The notes below the pieces were generated by a model. That model saw nothing but the letters and a program-made list of their open reading frames with translations, did not search any database and was not told the origin of the DNA. The position numbers and the translations under genes were made by a program. From positions 62,001-126,000 of the forward strand of contig OZ025826.1 of NCBI GenBank assembly GCA_964019425.1: 64,000 nucleotides of DNA. The letters run 5' to 3'. The DNA is from Flectonema sp. DT1601. Taxonomy: Eukaryota > Euglenozoa > Diplonemea > Diplonemida > Diplonemidae. Position 1 is the stretch's first letter. The number at the start of each line of letters is the position of its first letter. This document shows, one piece after another, positions 47,354 through 58,734 of this stretch.

Positions 47354-48472
47354 TCAGTCAGAACACTCAAACTCAAGAGTTTCTACCCCACGGAAATGCT
47401 TCATCAAAGCATCGCCGCCAATAGATGATGGTGTGTGACACCCAGGCGGAAGCTCTCTGTTTAGTACAAACAGAGCAGTCTCAGAGAGAAGCACAGCTGT
47501 TGTTTGTTGTGGAGAATTCAACGACTTGAACACCACCTGCTCACCTGATGAAGTACAAAAAACAGTTCGAATGGCATCACGAGTTGTAAACCGAAGATAC
47601 AATGGGAGGATAGCAGGAAGAAGTATCTCAGCAAAAGGGATTAACATCCCAACAGTTATTACAATTATCAGCGCTACGAATATCGCTGCTCGGAAAACAG
47701 ACCCGTGCTCAACTACACTCCTGTAGCTGATGGTTTGTTCTGAATAATTCTCTTTCTGGAGTGAGATAGTTCTATTTGCTGATAGCACAGCAAGATGTGC
47801 ACCTTGGACAGGAGTTTTCCATGTCTTAGTCTTACTGTCATATGATAAAATAGATCCAGGCTCATAGGCGACACTTGACTCTAATCTCTCACACTGTCCT
47901 GTGAGGTATAAGTCATCTTGAGAGGCGGCTACAAATTCGTTTCTTGACTTCGATTTGAGTTGAGCAAAGACATCCTTCACTGAACTAACACTCGGTGATG
48001 GTAAATGAGAGTCTGTAGTGGCAGTAATTCGACATTCATCTGAAGATCCCTTTCTCAAGTAGTTGATTGAGAGATCAGCTGGAGTAGTACTGCTGGTTAT
48101 CATTTGTATGATGGTAGCTCCAGATGCCTTCGCCGCTAAGTCGAATTTCATTATGTTACCACGAACATCAATTATATTATTGCTGCTATCGAAGTAGTGA
48201 GTCCCGTGCTTCGCGCACATGGCCACTAATTGGTGTGCCATCTCAGGAACCAAGTTCACAATGGACCTGCTTTCCTCGACCACCTTCTCAATGTCATCCT
48301 CCACCTTCTCCGGCGCCCATCCATTTATTTCAGGAACTGCACATTTTCCCTGTTGGTAGGAACCCAATCTCATCCTTGAACGAACTGGGCTTTGTTCCAG
48401 GTGGGTTAGAAGCGCCCGTTCGAGCACTCCCATCGCTCCAACTACCAGCACCATATCGAAGCCAGTACTCAT
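47354..48472 (-). CDS. Saccharopine-dehydrogenase-like oxidoreductase (SCCPDH-like)
   Basis: 372 residues. The start DMVLVVGAMGVLERALLTHL is a Rossmann-type dinucleotide-binding segment, but the usual GxxGxxG reads GAMGVLE. CAKHGTHYFDSSN and KASGATIIQMITSSTTPADL match conserved steps of SCCPDH/trans-acting enoyl reductase proteins. A hydrophobic segment near 260-285 (FVALIIVITVGMLIPFAEIL) matches their membrane-associated region, seen in lipid-droplet or endomembrane relatives. The glycine motif is degenerate, so catalytic activity is uncertain. Single exon; an acceptor CTCAG (AG 48488-48487) lies 14 bases upstream of the ATG. Confidence 0.72.
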   Translation of the reverse strand: MSTGFDMVLVVGAMGVLERALLTHLEQSPVRSRMRLGSYQQGKCAVPEINGWAPEKVEDDIEKVVEESRSIVNLVPEMAHQLVAMCAKHGTHYFDSSNNIIDVRGNIMKFDLAAKASGATIIQMITSSTTPADLSINYLRKGSSDECRITATTDSHLPSPSVSSVKDVFAQLKSKSRNEFVAASQDDLYLTGQCERLESSVAYEPGSILSYDSKTKTWKTPVQGAHLAVLSANRTISLQKENYSEQTISYRSVVEHGSVFRAAIFVALIIVITVGMLIPFAEILLPAILPLYLRFTTRDAIRTVFCTSSGEQVVFKSLNSPQQTTAVLLSETALFVLNRELPPGCHTPSSIGGDALMKHFRGVETLEFECSD

Positions 48473-48793
48473 TTTTTTGATAGTGACTGAGAAATGGCTT
48501 AACCAACGTCAGACTAAAAAAAATAATGCATCTACAGGAATTCTGGTACAGTATAAAAAAAATAACGAATAACATTACAATAGCAAGGCCGCTGCTGAGC
48601 ACACGTGTGATCCTTGTAAGCAGATTGTGACACTTATTATAAGCTTGTCATTTATGCATTCTGAGACATCGAGAGGAATTTTTTTCAAACAAGAATCAAG
48701 CAGGGGAAAAAAATGGAAGGGATCCCCTTGAAATAGCCATTCACAAAGGATAATAATTCGGGAATAAATAAATAAAAGGGAATTCCGAATATA
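48473..48793. other. Intergenic
   Basis: Short leader of the SCCPDH-like gene, then unremarkable AT-rich sequence up to the tRNA. No extra gene is seen. Confidence 0.5.
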
Positions 48794-48866
48794 GGCGCCT
48801 TAGCTCAGTTGGTTAGAGCGTACGCCCAGTAAGCGTAAGGTCGAGGGTTCGACTCCCTCAGGTGCC
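48794..48866 (+). tRNA. tRNA-Thr (anticodon AGT)
   Basis: A 73-nt cloverleaf with a 7-bp acceptor stem (GGCGCCT/AGGTGCC, one G-U). The D arm carries an A box (TAGCTCAGTTGG). The anticodon stem is TACGC/GCGTA with loop CCAGTAA, and the T arm is GAGGG/CCCTC with B box GGTTCGACTCC. Anticodon AGT is at 48828-48830. Position 33, nearly always U, is C. No intron and no encoded CCA. T-rich sequence right after the gene can serve as the RNA polymerase III terminator. It is the only plus-strand gene recognised and points at the 3' end of the minus-strand gene 21 bases away. Confidence 0.95.
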
Positions 48867-48880
48867 TTTTTATATTTTTT
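48867..48880 (+). terminator. Pol III T-run after tRNA
   Basis: The tRNA is followed immediately by TTTTT and then TTTTTT a few bases on, the usual RNA polymerase III stop signal. Confidence 0.7.
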
Positions 48881-48886
48881 TCTAAT

Positions 48887-50008
48887 TCAGTAAATGGTAG
48901 TGTAGTACACAGTGGAGTCTTCAGGAGTGCAAACATCGTCAATGAGCATCCTTCTGTAGTGTGTAGCCCTCGACGGGGAAGGTGGCGATGGTGACCTTTG
49001 AATGCCAACTGAAGTGACAACTCGTTCTGTTTGTTGGTAGGTCTCGTTGTATGACTGCAAGGGATTTATGTGTAACATGGGTGTGCGTTCGGAGTACATG
49101 ATTGAATTTGATATTTCGTCTTCAGAGGAGGTTCTAAAAACATTGTAGTCTGTGAAGGTGTCACTCAAGGGTTCCCTAGGAGTGACAATCATTCGACCTC
49201 GTCCACTGGGGGTTGAGATGTTCCGCTTTGTAGATTTCGAACTGGTTGTTGATGTCAACCCACCTGTCTGTCTCTTTGACGAACTGCCTGATGTCGTCAG
49301 CAAACTGCTTCGTCTGCTACTGGGGGCTAGTAATATCTCGGGAGGAGTAGTTATCCCTGCAACATCCGGATTTATTTTCTCTCCAATTGCCGTTGATGTT
49401 GCCGAGCTCTTATTTTTACTGCTTCCTTTGCTACTACTATTCTTTGATGACTTTCGACTGCTTTTCTTAGACCCAACTGTCTGATTCACATCAGACCCAG
49501 CATCAACTTCTTGCACTGGAACACAATGAATGCTCAATTCTTCGACTGGCCTTTTGTGTGATTCTTCACTTGAACTTTTCATCGGTAACTTTTCATCAAT
49601 TGGTGTTGCTGTTTTTACTGATGCAGACTTGTGCATAACTCCTTGTGGTGCCTTGATGCTTGAGGAAGAGCTTGAAAGCGAAACCTTCGTTGTTTCTGAC
49701 ATTGCTCGAATTGGAACCTTCGGATTTAGAGAGCCAGGCCTTTGGTTCACTGTCCTGTGCTGACCCTTTTGTTTTAATATTTCCTTAGGAGGAATTCCCG
49801 GAGGTGCCTTTGTCTTAGTCGGTGGTGTCCCTGGAAAGACCCCGGTGGCAGTCCCCCTCAAAGTCGATGGATTTCCACCAACCTTTTTACTTTTGGGTAA
49901 TATCTGCGGTTCTTTCCCATACTGTCGGTTGGGTGACGCTCTAGGGACCGCTTGAGGCTTACGCTGTGGTGAACGATTGGCAGACTCCTTCCCGCCTGCA
50001 CATCCCAT
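48887..50008 (-). CDS. Acylated disordered Ser-rich protein
   Basis: About 373 residues, unrecognised. The start is ATG 50008 because MGCAGGKES is a clear myristoylation/palmitoylation signal. A strong acceptor (AG 50023-50022) also sits just upstream, between it and a farther in-frame ATG that would add a hydrophobic leader. The whole protein is disordered: Lys/Pro/Arg-rich to residue 120, then Ser-runs (SSSSSS; KKSSRKSSKNSSSKGSSKNKSS) and many SPSP/TPR sites. Probably a membrane-tethered scaffold regulated by phosphorylation. Confidence 0.75.
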   Translation of the reverse strand: MGCAGGKESANRSPQRKPQAVPRASPNRQYGKEPQILPKSKKVGGNPSTLRGTATGVFPGTPPTKTKAPPGIPPKEILKQKGQHRTVNQRPGSLNPKVPIRAMSETTKVSLSSSSSSIKAPQGVMHKSASVKTATPIDEKLPMKSSSEESHKRPVEELSIHCVPVQEVDAGSDVNQTVGSKKSSRKSSKNSSSKGSSKNKSSATSTAIGEKINPDVAGITTPPEILLAPSSRRSSLLTTSGSSSKRQTGGLTSTTSSKSTKRNISTPSGRGRMIVTPREPLSDTFTDYNVFRTSSEDEISNSIMYSERTPMLHINPLQSYNETYQQTERVVTSVGIQRSPSPPSPSRATHYRRMLIDDVCTPEDSTVYYTTIY

Positions 50009-51446
50009 ATTTGGGGTTCTTCTGAGAAGGAAAATGACTGAAAAAAAGATTGCCACTACTTCAATTCACTTCGTTATATTATTATTGTCATTCATTTTCC
50101 TCTGAATGCCTGGATAAAATAACAATTTTTGGTTAGTTTTCTCCCTATATTTCAATCTGCTACTTGGTTGTTCCAAAAAAAGTAAAAATAAAACAGTTAA
50201 CAGGGCTGTGAACACTTGTGATTTTGAGAAAAAAACGCGTGACATAAAGCAGCTCTCAATGGAACTAAAAAAACAAAAACAAAAAAACAAAGGTTCGCAA
50301 ACAATTTAATCCCAGATCAAATTCATAACCTTTCCTAAACTGAATAAAAACAAAAACAACAACAACAACAAAAAAAAAAAACGACAGGCGTTGCTAACGG
50401 TAAAAAACAAAAAAAATTGGAAAAAAGGGATCGCATTTGGGGGAAAAAAAAAAAAACCACTTCTGTTGTGAAGTAAGTAGACACATGCATCAAAGTCGCA
50501 CTTGGAGAGGAAAATGCAAATGAAAATTCAAACCCAGTGACAAAAAATGCTGCTTTGTGGCACGTAGGGGATACATGTCATCGGGTATTTTCTACTTTTG
50601 CCTTCGAAAAAACAAAAAAAAAAATGTAAGGATGCCCTTCAAGCAGAGCTATCCGAAGATCCTATCTACAATGGGGAACGGGGGGTTGACGTACTTTTAT
50701 AGAACAATAATAAGGTAGCCATTAGTTTTTTTGGTTTTTTTTCAGTCTACACAATTGCAGTCGAGGAGAAAAAAAGGATAAATATGGCTTTTTTAACAAA
50801 GTGCCACCGCTTGTGCAGTGGAACTGGTAAGAGAGTCATATATCCCTTTCGTATTTCGCAGGTATGTTATTGCAAAGTGTTAAAATGAATGGTCATCCTC
50901 CTGTCACACCAGGCGGAGCGGGTCTGGGGTAAACTTGAGAGTCAAATCTAAACATCAGTCCTAAAGACACTACCGATTTTCCCATCGGTCGAACTCATTG
51001 ACTGAAGGCAGGGAAGCATTTGTCTACTTGGCGAAACTCTTCTTCATTTCTTACTTACGTCACAATCTACAACAACAAAATGAGTTTATTTGTGCATGAA
51101 AAACGTGAACCTACTTAAACTGATAAAGCTAAAGCAGGTTTTACGTGAGATGCCCAACATTATTTTTCGTTCTTATAATATTCGTACTTTAAATGCGCCC
51201 ATTTGTATGAAAACTGTTTTATCTACCTGTTTTAGGTTTGATAATATTGCAATGCCAACGCGAATTCTGATCTCCACATCGAAGAGTATTATCATCTTTT
51301 TGAGATCAAGTTTCTCGCATTGCGTCGGAACCCAAACTTTGTTTGGGAATTTGGAAGCGAATTAATTTATTGCCTATCTTCTTCAAGATGGGTCTGCTTG
51401 TCAGAGAGGTGTCTATGTATAAAATGTAATATCATCACTGCTTTCA
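50009..51446. other. Intergenic with dispersed element copy B
   Basis: The plus strand at 51095-51195 resembles the minus-strand element at 41070-41175. A GC-richer, non-coding patch at 50800-51010 has several short complementary pieces and could be an RNA gene; I cannot identify it. Confidence 0.5.
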
Positions 51447-54035
51447 CTAGAGGAGCACCGAAGACATGCAAAGTGTTTCTATCGGCTGATCAGCTCCATT
51501 ACGCTGCTGGACATGAGCATCAACAGGAGCGAGGTCATCCGGCTTGAAGTGAGTGTGTAGACGTCCGTCACAGTAGTCCCAACCAACGTTTTCTTTGAAG
51601 GTGACAGTTCCCATGTCAGGGGAGAGAGATTGGTAATGAATAGCTCCAACAATAGGAGTCTCAATACGAGCTTGAGGATGCATATGAAATGCGATAAAAT
51701 ATGTTCTGTGAGAAGAACTATTGAGAGTAACTCCTGGGTCTGCCACATCATCCTGACCAAGGATCATATCTCTTGGACCCCAACTGTCACCCTTCTCAAT
51801 GATGTGCCATTCATCATCACCCGCATATCCAAGAACTGTGACCATCATTATCCCGTACTTGTCAGGTATTAAATTATCTTGTTGATGTCCATGGATTAAC
51901 ATTCTGAATGGTGCAAGTCCCTCATTCAAATCAACTTGAAGTCCAAAAGTAAACATCTCGTTAGAAGCATCAACAGGCATGGCTATTCTTATCTCTTTGT
52001 ATTCAGGTTCAATACAAGCAACAGACAGAGCGGAAAACAATGAAAGTGCCGTGTCGATAGAAACAGTTAATTCCATTGGGTGATCGTCTTCAGCCCAAGG
52101 GTTGCAAATCGTAAAATTTTTGTCATCTGCTTTGGTTATGGTGTAAGCAGATCCAAGTTGTAGACCCCAATCGGTGTACGTCTTCGCAGCAGCCTGAGTA
52201 ATTTCATACTGGTGAGGTGTTGATACTACTGTCAGGTATTTATGAACATTTACCCAATCAGGAATCATTTCTTTCATGTAAGGTTTGTTGTCTACCCAAG
52301 TCTCATCTGCATAAGACTTTACAGGGTAACCAGTAATATCACCGATTGTTTCGTCAACATACTTTACTGAAGTTAGAGCGTGGTAGCTTCCCATAGCCTT
52401 TGCTAAAACCTTTTCCAGTAGGGAAGTCCAAAGGATATTGGCGCCGTGTTTATTAGTTGCAAACGCAGGTTCGTTTTTCAACATTGGTAGAATGTCATCG
52501 AGAACGACTAAAGCCCACCATCCATCTTTACAAATTTGAAGCTTGTAGCCACCAATTGCCATGTGTTCATCAGTACACTGCGAGAACACATCTCTTATTA
52601 AACTTCCGTCTTGCTTTCCGTAGGCAGCCAGAGCAGATATTCCACAAAGCAGCCATCTGTCAGTTAAATTTGATGAGAGAGGTTGAATATCAGTTGGATG
52701 AGGTGTACGACCTCCAAAAAGAGATTTTCCTCCAGACTGAGGAGACAAATAATTACGACTCCATCCACTTTCGTTTACTTCCATTGGAACGTCACTACCT
52801 GAGATTGGTTCTTCTGTTCCGTAAAGAGCAGCTGTGCGAGGGACAAACCACATGTCAATGAAGGGAATCTGTGCTTCTGCAGCCTTTCGTAGGATTTCTG
52901 ACTCCTCCTCTGACTCACCCACAAGTTCCAACAACCCTTGAAAAGTGTCATAAATGTACTGATCACGTTCACCCTTCTTCCACTGAATGTATTCATCTGA
53001 GAGTGCACTGAATTCGTGAGTGTAAGTAGGAAGCTCACTTTCTAAATACTCTACTCCACAGATCTTCTTTTCCCCCGGAAACGCTGTCACAGAAACGATC
53101 TCCTTGCGGAGTTGTTCGTCAAAGTGGCTGACAGATTCCTCTGGAGCGTGAACACCAACTACTTCAATTGTTAACTGTTGAGTCGTAGATCCGTTGTAAA
53201 CACAAACAGTGTTGTCTTCAATGTAGACGAAACCCTTTAAAGCAGCATTTGAACTAGATAATGCCACAGCTGATTCAGGCATAGTTGGGGCTGGTGGTAG
53301 TAAGCAAGCATCTTGTGTACGAAGTTGCACAAACTTCGCAGCATCAGCAAATGCGGATTGTACTTGTGGTGGAGCACTTCTCGGACTTACTGCACCAGCA
53401 AGATTGGAGAGAGGAGTTCCAGGTCCCATGTGCTTTGGAGATCTTGGAGATGCTGCCTTTGGTACCATCCCACTAATATTCGGGCTTTCTATCACCTTCT
53501 TACGTCTTGGGGATGATGTAGGTGATGCAGGTTGTGGTTTAGTAACCTTTTCTGGTGTTTTAATGACTTCAGGTTCTTCTTCTACAGGTTCTTCCATCGC
53601 CTGCTTTGCAGCACCTACTGGCAGAGTTCCAGTTCGGGATATTCCGATTGTTGATACTCTGCGAGTGTCTTCGAAAATTCGTTTTCCGATTTCTTCTTTT
53701 AAAGTGTCCTGCAGAAGTCTAATTCTCGGAGTAGTTGTGGCACCACAAGAAACTATCGCGTCAACAACAGTTTTCGATTCGACTACTCTTTTGTGAACGT
53801 CATCAAGCGTCTCTCCTTTGACACCAATTTCCCCTCTGAGGATCTCCCCGTATGTAATCTTTGCACTTGAGTACCCTGGAGACTTAGTCAAATCTTCTTC
53901 TTGTACGACTGTTTCTTGTGGAGCTGCCTTCACAGTCGGTTCTGTTTTTGGTGTTGTCTTAACTTGTCTCTCAACCTGCTTGTGTTTCTTTGCCGTTCCC
54001 GGCTGGGGTTTCTCAGAAGAACTACACGCACCCAT
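51447..54035 (-). CDS. Calpain-like protein, catalytically dead
   Basis: 862 residues. MGACSSSEK is a dual-acylation signal as in kinetoplastid calpain-like proteins. Residues about 30-215 are disordered. Residues about 220-335 (LKGFVYIEDNTVCVYNGS, VTAFPGEKKICGVEYLES) resemble the domain that precedes the protease core in many kinetoplastid calpain-like proteins. The calpain core follows (about 380-680): the LGDCWFL motif reads LTDRWLL (catalytic Cys replaced by Arg near 460), the His motif GHAY reads GSAY (near 627), and the Asn motif is kept as CNPW (near 645). A C2-like domain spans about 700-860. With Cys and His both lost it is a pseudo-protease, probably structural in the membrane skeleton. 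Single exon. Confidence 0.9.
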   Translation of the reverse strand: MGACSSSEKPQPGTAKKHKQVERQVKTTPKTEPTVKAAPQETVVQEEDLTKSPGYSSAKITYGEILRGEIGVKGETLDDVHKRVVESKTVVDAIVSCGATTTPRIRLLQDTLKEEIGKRIFEDTRRVSTIGISRTGTLPVGAAKQAMEEPVEEEPEVIKTPEKVTKPQPASPTSSPRRKKVIESPNISGMVPKAASPRSPKHMGPGTPLSNLAGAVSPRSAPPQVQSAFADAAKFVQLRTQDACLLPPAPTMPESAVALSSSNAALKGFVYIEDNTVCVYNGSTTQQLTIEVVGVHAPEESVSHFDEQLRKEIVSVTAFPGEKKICGVEYLESELPTYTHEFSALSDEYIQWKKGERDQYIYDTFQGLLELVGESEEESEILRKAAEAQIPFIDMWFVPRTAALYGTEEPISGSDVPMEVNESGWSRNYLSPQSGGKSLFGGRTPHPTDIQPLSSNLTDRWLLCGISALAAYGKQDGSLIRDVFSQCTDEHMAIGGYKLQICKDGWWALVVLDDILPMLKNEPAFATNKHGANILWTSLLEKVLAKAMGSYHALTSVKYVDETIGDITGYPVKSYADETWVDNKPYMKEMIPDWVNVHKYLTVVSTPHQYEITQAAAKTYTDWGLQLGSAYTITKADDKNFTICNPWAEDDHPMELTVSIDTALSLFSALSVACIEPEYKEIRIAMPVDASNEMFTFGLQVDLNEGLAPFRMLIHGHQQDNLIPDKYGIMMVTVLGYAGDDEWHIIEKGDSWGPRDMILGQDDVADPGVTLNSSSHRTYFIAFHMHPQARIETPIVGAIHYQSLSPDMGTVTFKENVGWDYCDGRLHTHFKPDDLAPVDAHVQQRNGADQPIETLCMSSVLL

Positions 54036-56341
54036 CTTTAAGAGGGGGGAGTCTGATTTAAATAATAATAATGTTTTGATTCTTAAACAGCTTCGTCATA
54101 ACGCAATGAGAAGAGATGGCATTGCAGCTACCTGAATGATTGAAGAAAATCTTAGAACTTATCTTAGTCACAAGTTTCATTGCTTAAGTAGTGGATAAAT
54201 GAAGAGAAAAGAAAAATTCTTTTTAATATGCAAAAGGTGTGGAGCTTTTAAGACTTCGTTGGGTATCGTCGTAATCGGGAGTTTTTTTTTTTTTTTTTTT
54301 TCCTTTGATCCTTCCCAGCTTAATAACATCACAGGGTGACAAAATAATAATAAATACGTTGTGGCTTCCGTCTTTTGGGGGCAAAAAAAAGCTTTCAGAA
54401 AAACCCTCCCCAAAACAAATCGGAAGAAGTCAACGTAGAGATATATAAATAAGGAAGTCCTCACCGCTGATACAGCAAACTACAGAGCATCGGGTTAGCT
54501 CCAGAGCCCACGAGGTAACAGCAACGTAATTAGACCCAATCTTGGTAGGATTGTTACGTGGCTTAGGCTGACGGAGTAGTGTAGAAAACGGAAAAAACAC
54601 CGAGGGGGAAAAAGAAGGGGAAAAAAAAAAAAAGAAACACGGCGCAAAAATAAGAAGTGATCTTTTTTGTAAAAAATAGAAATCCTTTTCTTTATTTTCT
54701 TTATTTCTATCTATTATTTCTCCGTACTTTTTTTTTTTTAAACATCAAAATACGGGGAAGGAATTTTTTTTTTTTTTCTTTTTTGTCGTAGGCAAAACTC
54801 CTTGCCTCATTCCTTTCTTATTACACATTTAAAAAAAAAAGACAAAACAAGAATGATTTGCCGTGACACTCGCTGAATAGTCTTCTGTTCAGAACGCAAC
54901 GATGACTACATCGTAATTTGTGATGCTCACCCTCTCCTCTACTCACTAGAAAAGGGTATACAATAATCTAAACTAGTTGTATTGTTTATTTATTTATTAT
55001 TTTTTTTATTTTTCGTGCGAAACCGTTGCCAAATCCTAATAAAAGAATAAGTATGTTGCGCTCGTCTCTTTTTTGAAGGAAAGACATAGAGAAAAAGCTC
55101 CATAAGTCTACCAAAAAAGTTGGGAAAAGAACAAAAAAAAAAAAATCTTTTTAAAGACCGTTAATACCATACTCTTCGTTTTTACAGAAAGGGTGTGGTG
55201 CAGTATTAAAAATACGATACACACAAAATGAGTTTATGTGGGGGATTGTAAAATTAAAAAAAAAGTGACGTTTTAAATTAGAAATTCTATGGAGATTGTG
55301 AGGCAACAAAAAAAAAAAAAAAAAAAAAAAAAACAACTTGCAATACAGAAGTAAAACAAGCATTCGTTAAATCAAAATGGGGATTTTTTCATTTGTGTTT
55401 CGCATCATAATCAAATCACAAAAAAAAAAAAAAAAAAAAATTGGTTTTCAAAGTTCCAGAGAAACTAAAAAAAGGACAACTATTGTGTAAAAAGAAAGGC
55501 AAACAGCTGCTATCAAACAAAAGCGCTCTTAATAAAGCACTATTCCCTCACCAGTGTGATGGTGAGAGGAGCAGACTTACCTACTTTGCAGAAAGAAAGA
55601 AAAAAAAATAAAAAAAAGTACAGATTACCAGGTAATAAGATGCGACACAGAGGGAATTGGGGGTTTGGAAGGCAGCATAAGCAAAAAAAAAGAAAAAAAA
55701 TAATAATAAAAAATCCTGAGAATCGACAACGAACAAGCTAAAAAAAACACGAGAAGATTGTAATCCCTGTGAAGAAACAACGCAGATCACGGAAATAAAA
55801 AAAAGTCTTTTTTTTTTTTTTTTTTTTTTTTTTTCTGTGGACGTAAAACCACTTTGACACAATTAATTAGCTACAATACCCAGCTGTAGTTCTTTTTCCA
55901 GGTAATTTGATATTTCATTCCTTAAGATCAAAGGAACAATAAGGAGGAGTGATATTTGTTTTGATTTGTAACATACAACTACATTATATCATCCCAACAT
56001 AAAAAAAAAAAAAAAAAAACGATAATTTTAACAATCTGTTAAGGATAGAGTGAACTATGTATGCTTTACCCTCATCATCATCAAATATCGAAATCAAAAA
56101 AAAAAAAAAAAAAAAAAAAAGAGAGAGAGAGAGAGAGTATGTGTATGTGTATGTGATTGAATTGTCGTAACTTGAAGCAGAAGCTCAGTTGATTTTTTTC
56201 TTTTTCTATATTTTTTTTATAAAAAAAATCATATAATTTTATAAAAACCCCTCATCCAAACATCTACCAGTCAATTCCTGAGATCGGATCGTCTTTTTGA
56301 CATGATTCTCTTGAAAAGTCAACAGAGAAGCATTGTGAATC
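54036..56341. other. Intergenic, 2.3 kb
   Basis: Homopolymer-rich. The segment 54509-54580 resembles 24273-24345, and 55025-55060 resembles 46000-46035. A GA/TATG microsatellite lies at 56121-56155. No protein gene supported. Confidence 0.5.
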
Positions 56342-58695
56342 TCAATACCGAAAGGCACCAGCCCTAAAGATTGGATACAGACCAGCTTCACTTTGATTCT
56401 GATGAAGGCTATCAATTCTCATTAGCTCTTTGAGGAATTTATTTAATTTTGTATCGATAGAACTGACGACTTCAAGCATCGCTCGTTGATCTTTACAAAC
56501 AGTTCCAAGTCTGTCATCTAATTGCTGAAAACGATGAGTGAAATCTGTCATGTCGTCGGTACTTTTGTGAGTGTGGATAGAGTCAGTTCCTTCTGAAACA
56601 ATTGTTGTTCCAATTCCTGAAACTTCACATTTATTTGTATTCGTATTAAGTGGAGGATCAAAAGTACTGCTGGCTGCTACGTCAGGTATCAGCAGCCCTT
56701 GTCTTTCTTTAGAGCTGGTTGCACTGATGCGTTTGGCGTAAGATTTCGCAGAAGGTGATGTTGCGGGACTGTTTGAAAAGCTCGATACCATCTCTCCACT
56801 GGTTGCTTTGTGAAGTTGCCTGCGATGTCCGGCAACTTCTTGTTTTATCTTAAAAGACCTGGTTGCATGAAATGATGAAATCTTACGGAAATTCTTTTTA
56901 ACTCTCGGGCTGAGCGGAGCGACAATACCACTACCGGCATTGTCTGCCCAAACCTCTGCTGAAACAGGTGGGAACATCGGAGTTGGTTCCTCATCAGACA
57001 AAAGAAGTGTTGTCCGTCTTCGTTGTGACCTTCCCAACACATTCTCGTAGTCTATTTGACCAGCGTTAGAAGCAGTTGAACTCGTCTCTGGTTCATTATT
57101 TAATCCTCTTCTGATAGCTTCTGATTGTACCTTATCTCTGAGCTCATCATATCCAGCTAATAGTTTCTCAAAATGATCATTGTGAAGTTCAAAAAGATCA
57201 CAATATGTTAAAGCTTGAATTGACGCATTTCTTGATGCGCTCGGTTTTAGCAACGCCATCTCTCCAAAGTAGTCTCCTCGCTTAACTGTTGTAACAACTC
57301 GACCAAGGGAATCACCGCATTCTTTAGATGGGATGATAACATCAGCGAATCCATGCATCATGAAGTACATCTCATCACCTTTTTCACCGTATTGGATAAT
57401 AAAACAATCTGGTTCACAAAAGGTTTGATCAAGACAGTTTGCTAATTCTAATTTACATTCGATTGAGAGATCCTCAAACATGGGAACCTTAGCGATCAGG
57501 CCAACTCTCACATACAAACCTACTTCCTTTTGCATTGGCTTTGGTAATCTCTCGAGAATATGTTTAAAACCAGAACTCGCATTCTGCTGCAAACTGTGAT
57601 ACTGAAACGACAACACTTCTTGTTGAAGTGAAGAAGGTATGCAATATTGTCTCATTATGCCAAGTGTTGCTCTCATATTGTCCTTGTTCTGTTCTGCAAC
57701 GTTGCTCTTTAGGAACAAAGCTGACATATGGGCTACGAAAAAACCCTGAAGCAACAGAGACATAAACATAACAAATGCGGCGTATGTGTATTCACGACCT
57801 CCTGATATCTTTGCAAGACCCTGGGTGGTTAGTAGAGCCCAACACCACCAGAGTGAGAACAGATACCTGTTAACTATTGATTCAGTACATTTATCGAGAC
57901 CGAATTCAGAATTAACACAGCTGTCAGCAGGGCTACCTGCTATCACCATTCGACCTATTGTGAGGATGTTCATACTGAAAAGGAACTTTGCTCCGATTTT
58001 TAAAAGTGGAACAGTCCAAAAGTAAAACTGTACGAAAGACGGATCCATGTTTCCTCTGTCGGTGAGTGTGAACAGGTGCGGGAATTTCAAAATTTTTAGA
58101 AGTCGAAGAAAACGTAAGAATCTCCACGCGTCTACTCCCATTATGAGATAAAACTGTTTTTTTTTTTTTTTTTTTTTTTTTTTTTGATTATTATTTTTTT
58201 TTTTCCCTTCTCTCTTTACCGACCAAAAGAAAAGAAGGGTTGAAATGTTTAAATTCGTTAAAATACCAATCTCAGCTGAACAATCCGTCAAGGATAACAC
58301 GTAAACCATAGTTAGCGATGCTTAACTTATCCTTCTAAAGTAAGCCTCGTCATCAGTAAACTTTTACTGACTAAAAGAAACGGGTCAAACCTCAACTTTA
58401 GGGGAAAAGAAGGAAAACAATAACAGAAATCAACATACCACAACATCAAATGGAACTCCCGATAAAAAATCAATAAAGAAATGACCAGATCGTAAATAGA
58501 GTTTAAAAATATCTGTTCGGTCGACAATTAGTAGAAACGATCTGTCTTCAGCCTGAACAGCAGTATTGACATTCACAACAATATCAGCTATGAGAATTAT
58601 AGACACGATTCCTTCAACTATTAATATACCTTGAGTTGGTGATACTTTAAAGATACCCTGTTGTTGTTGTTGTTGTTATTATTATTATTATTATT

Positions 58696-58734
<39 letters not shown>

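Noticed and set aside
50009-50056. N-terminal extension MAIFFSVIFLLRR before MGCAGG
   Set aside because: Lies on the far side of the acceptor AG at 50023-50022 and would hide the acylation signal.
51090-51365. 91-codon plus-strand frame
   Set aside because: Opposite to every gene, overlaps the dispersed element with a 1-base indel relative to copy A, no domain.
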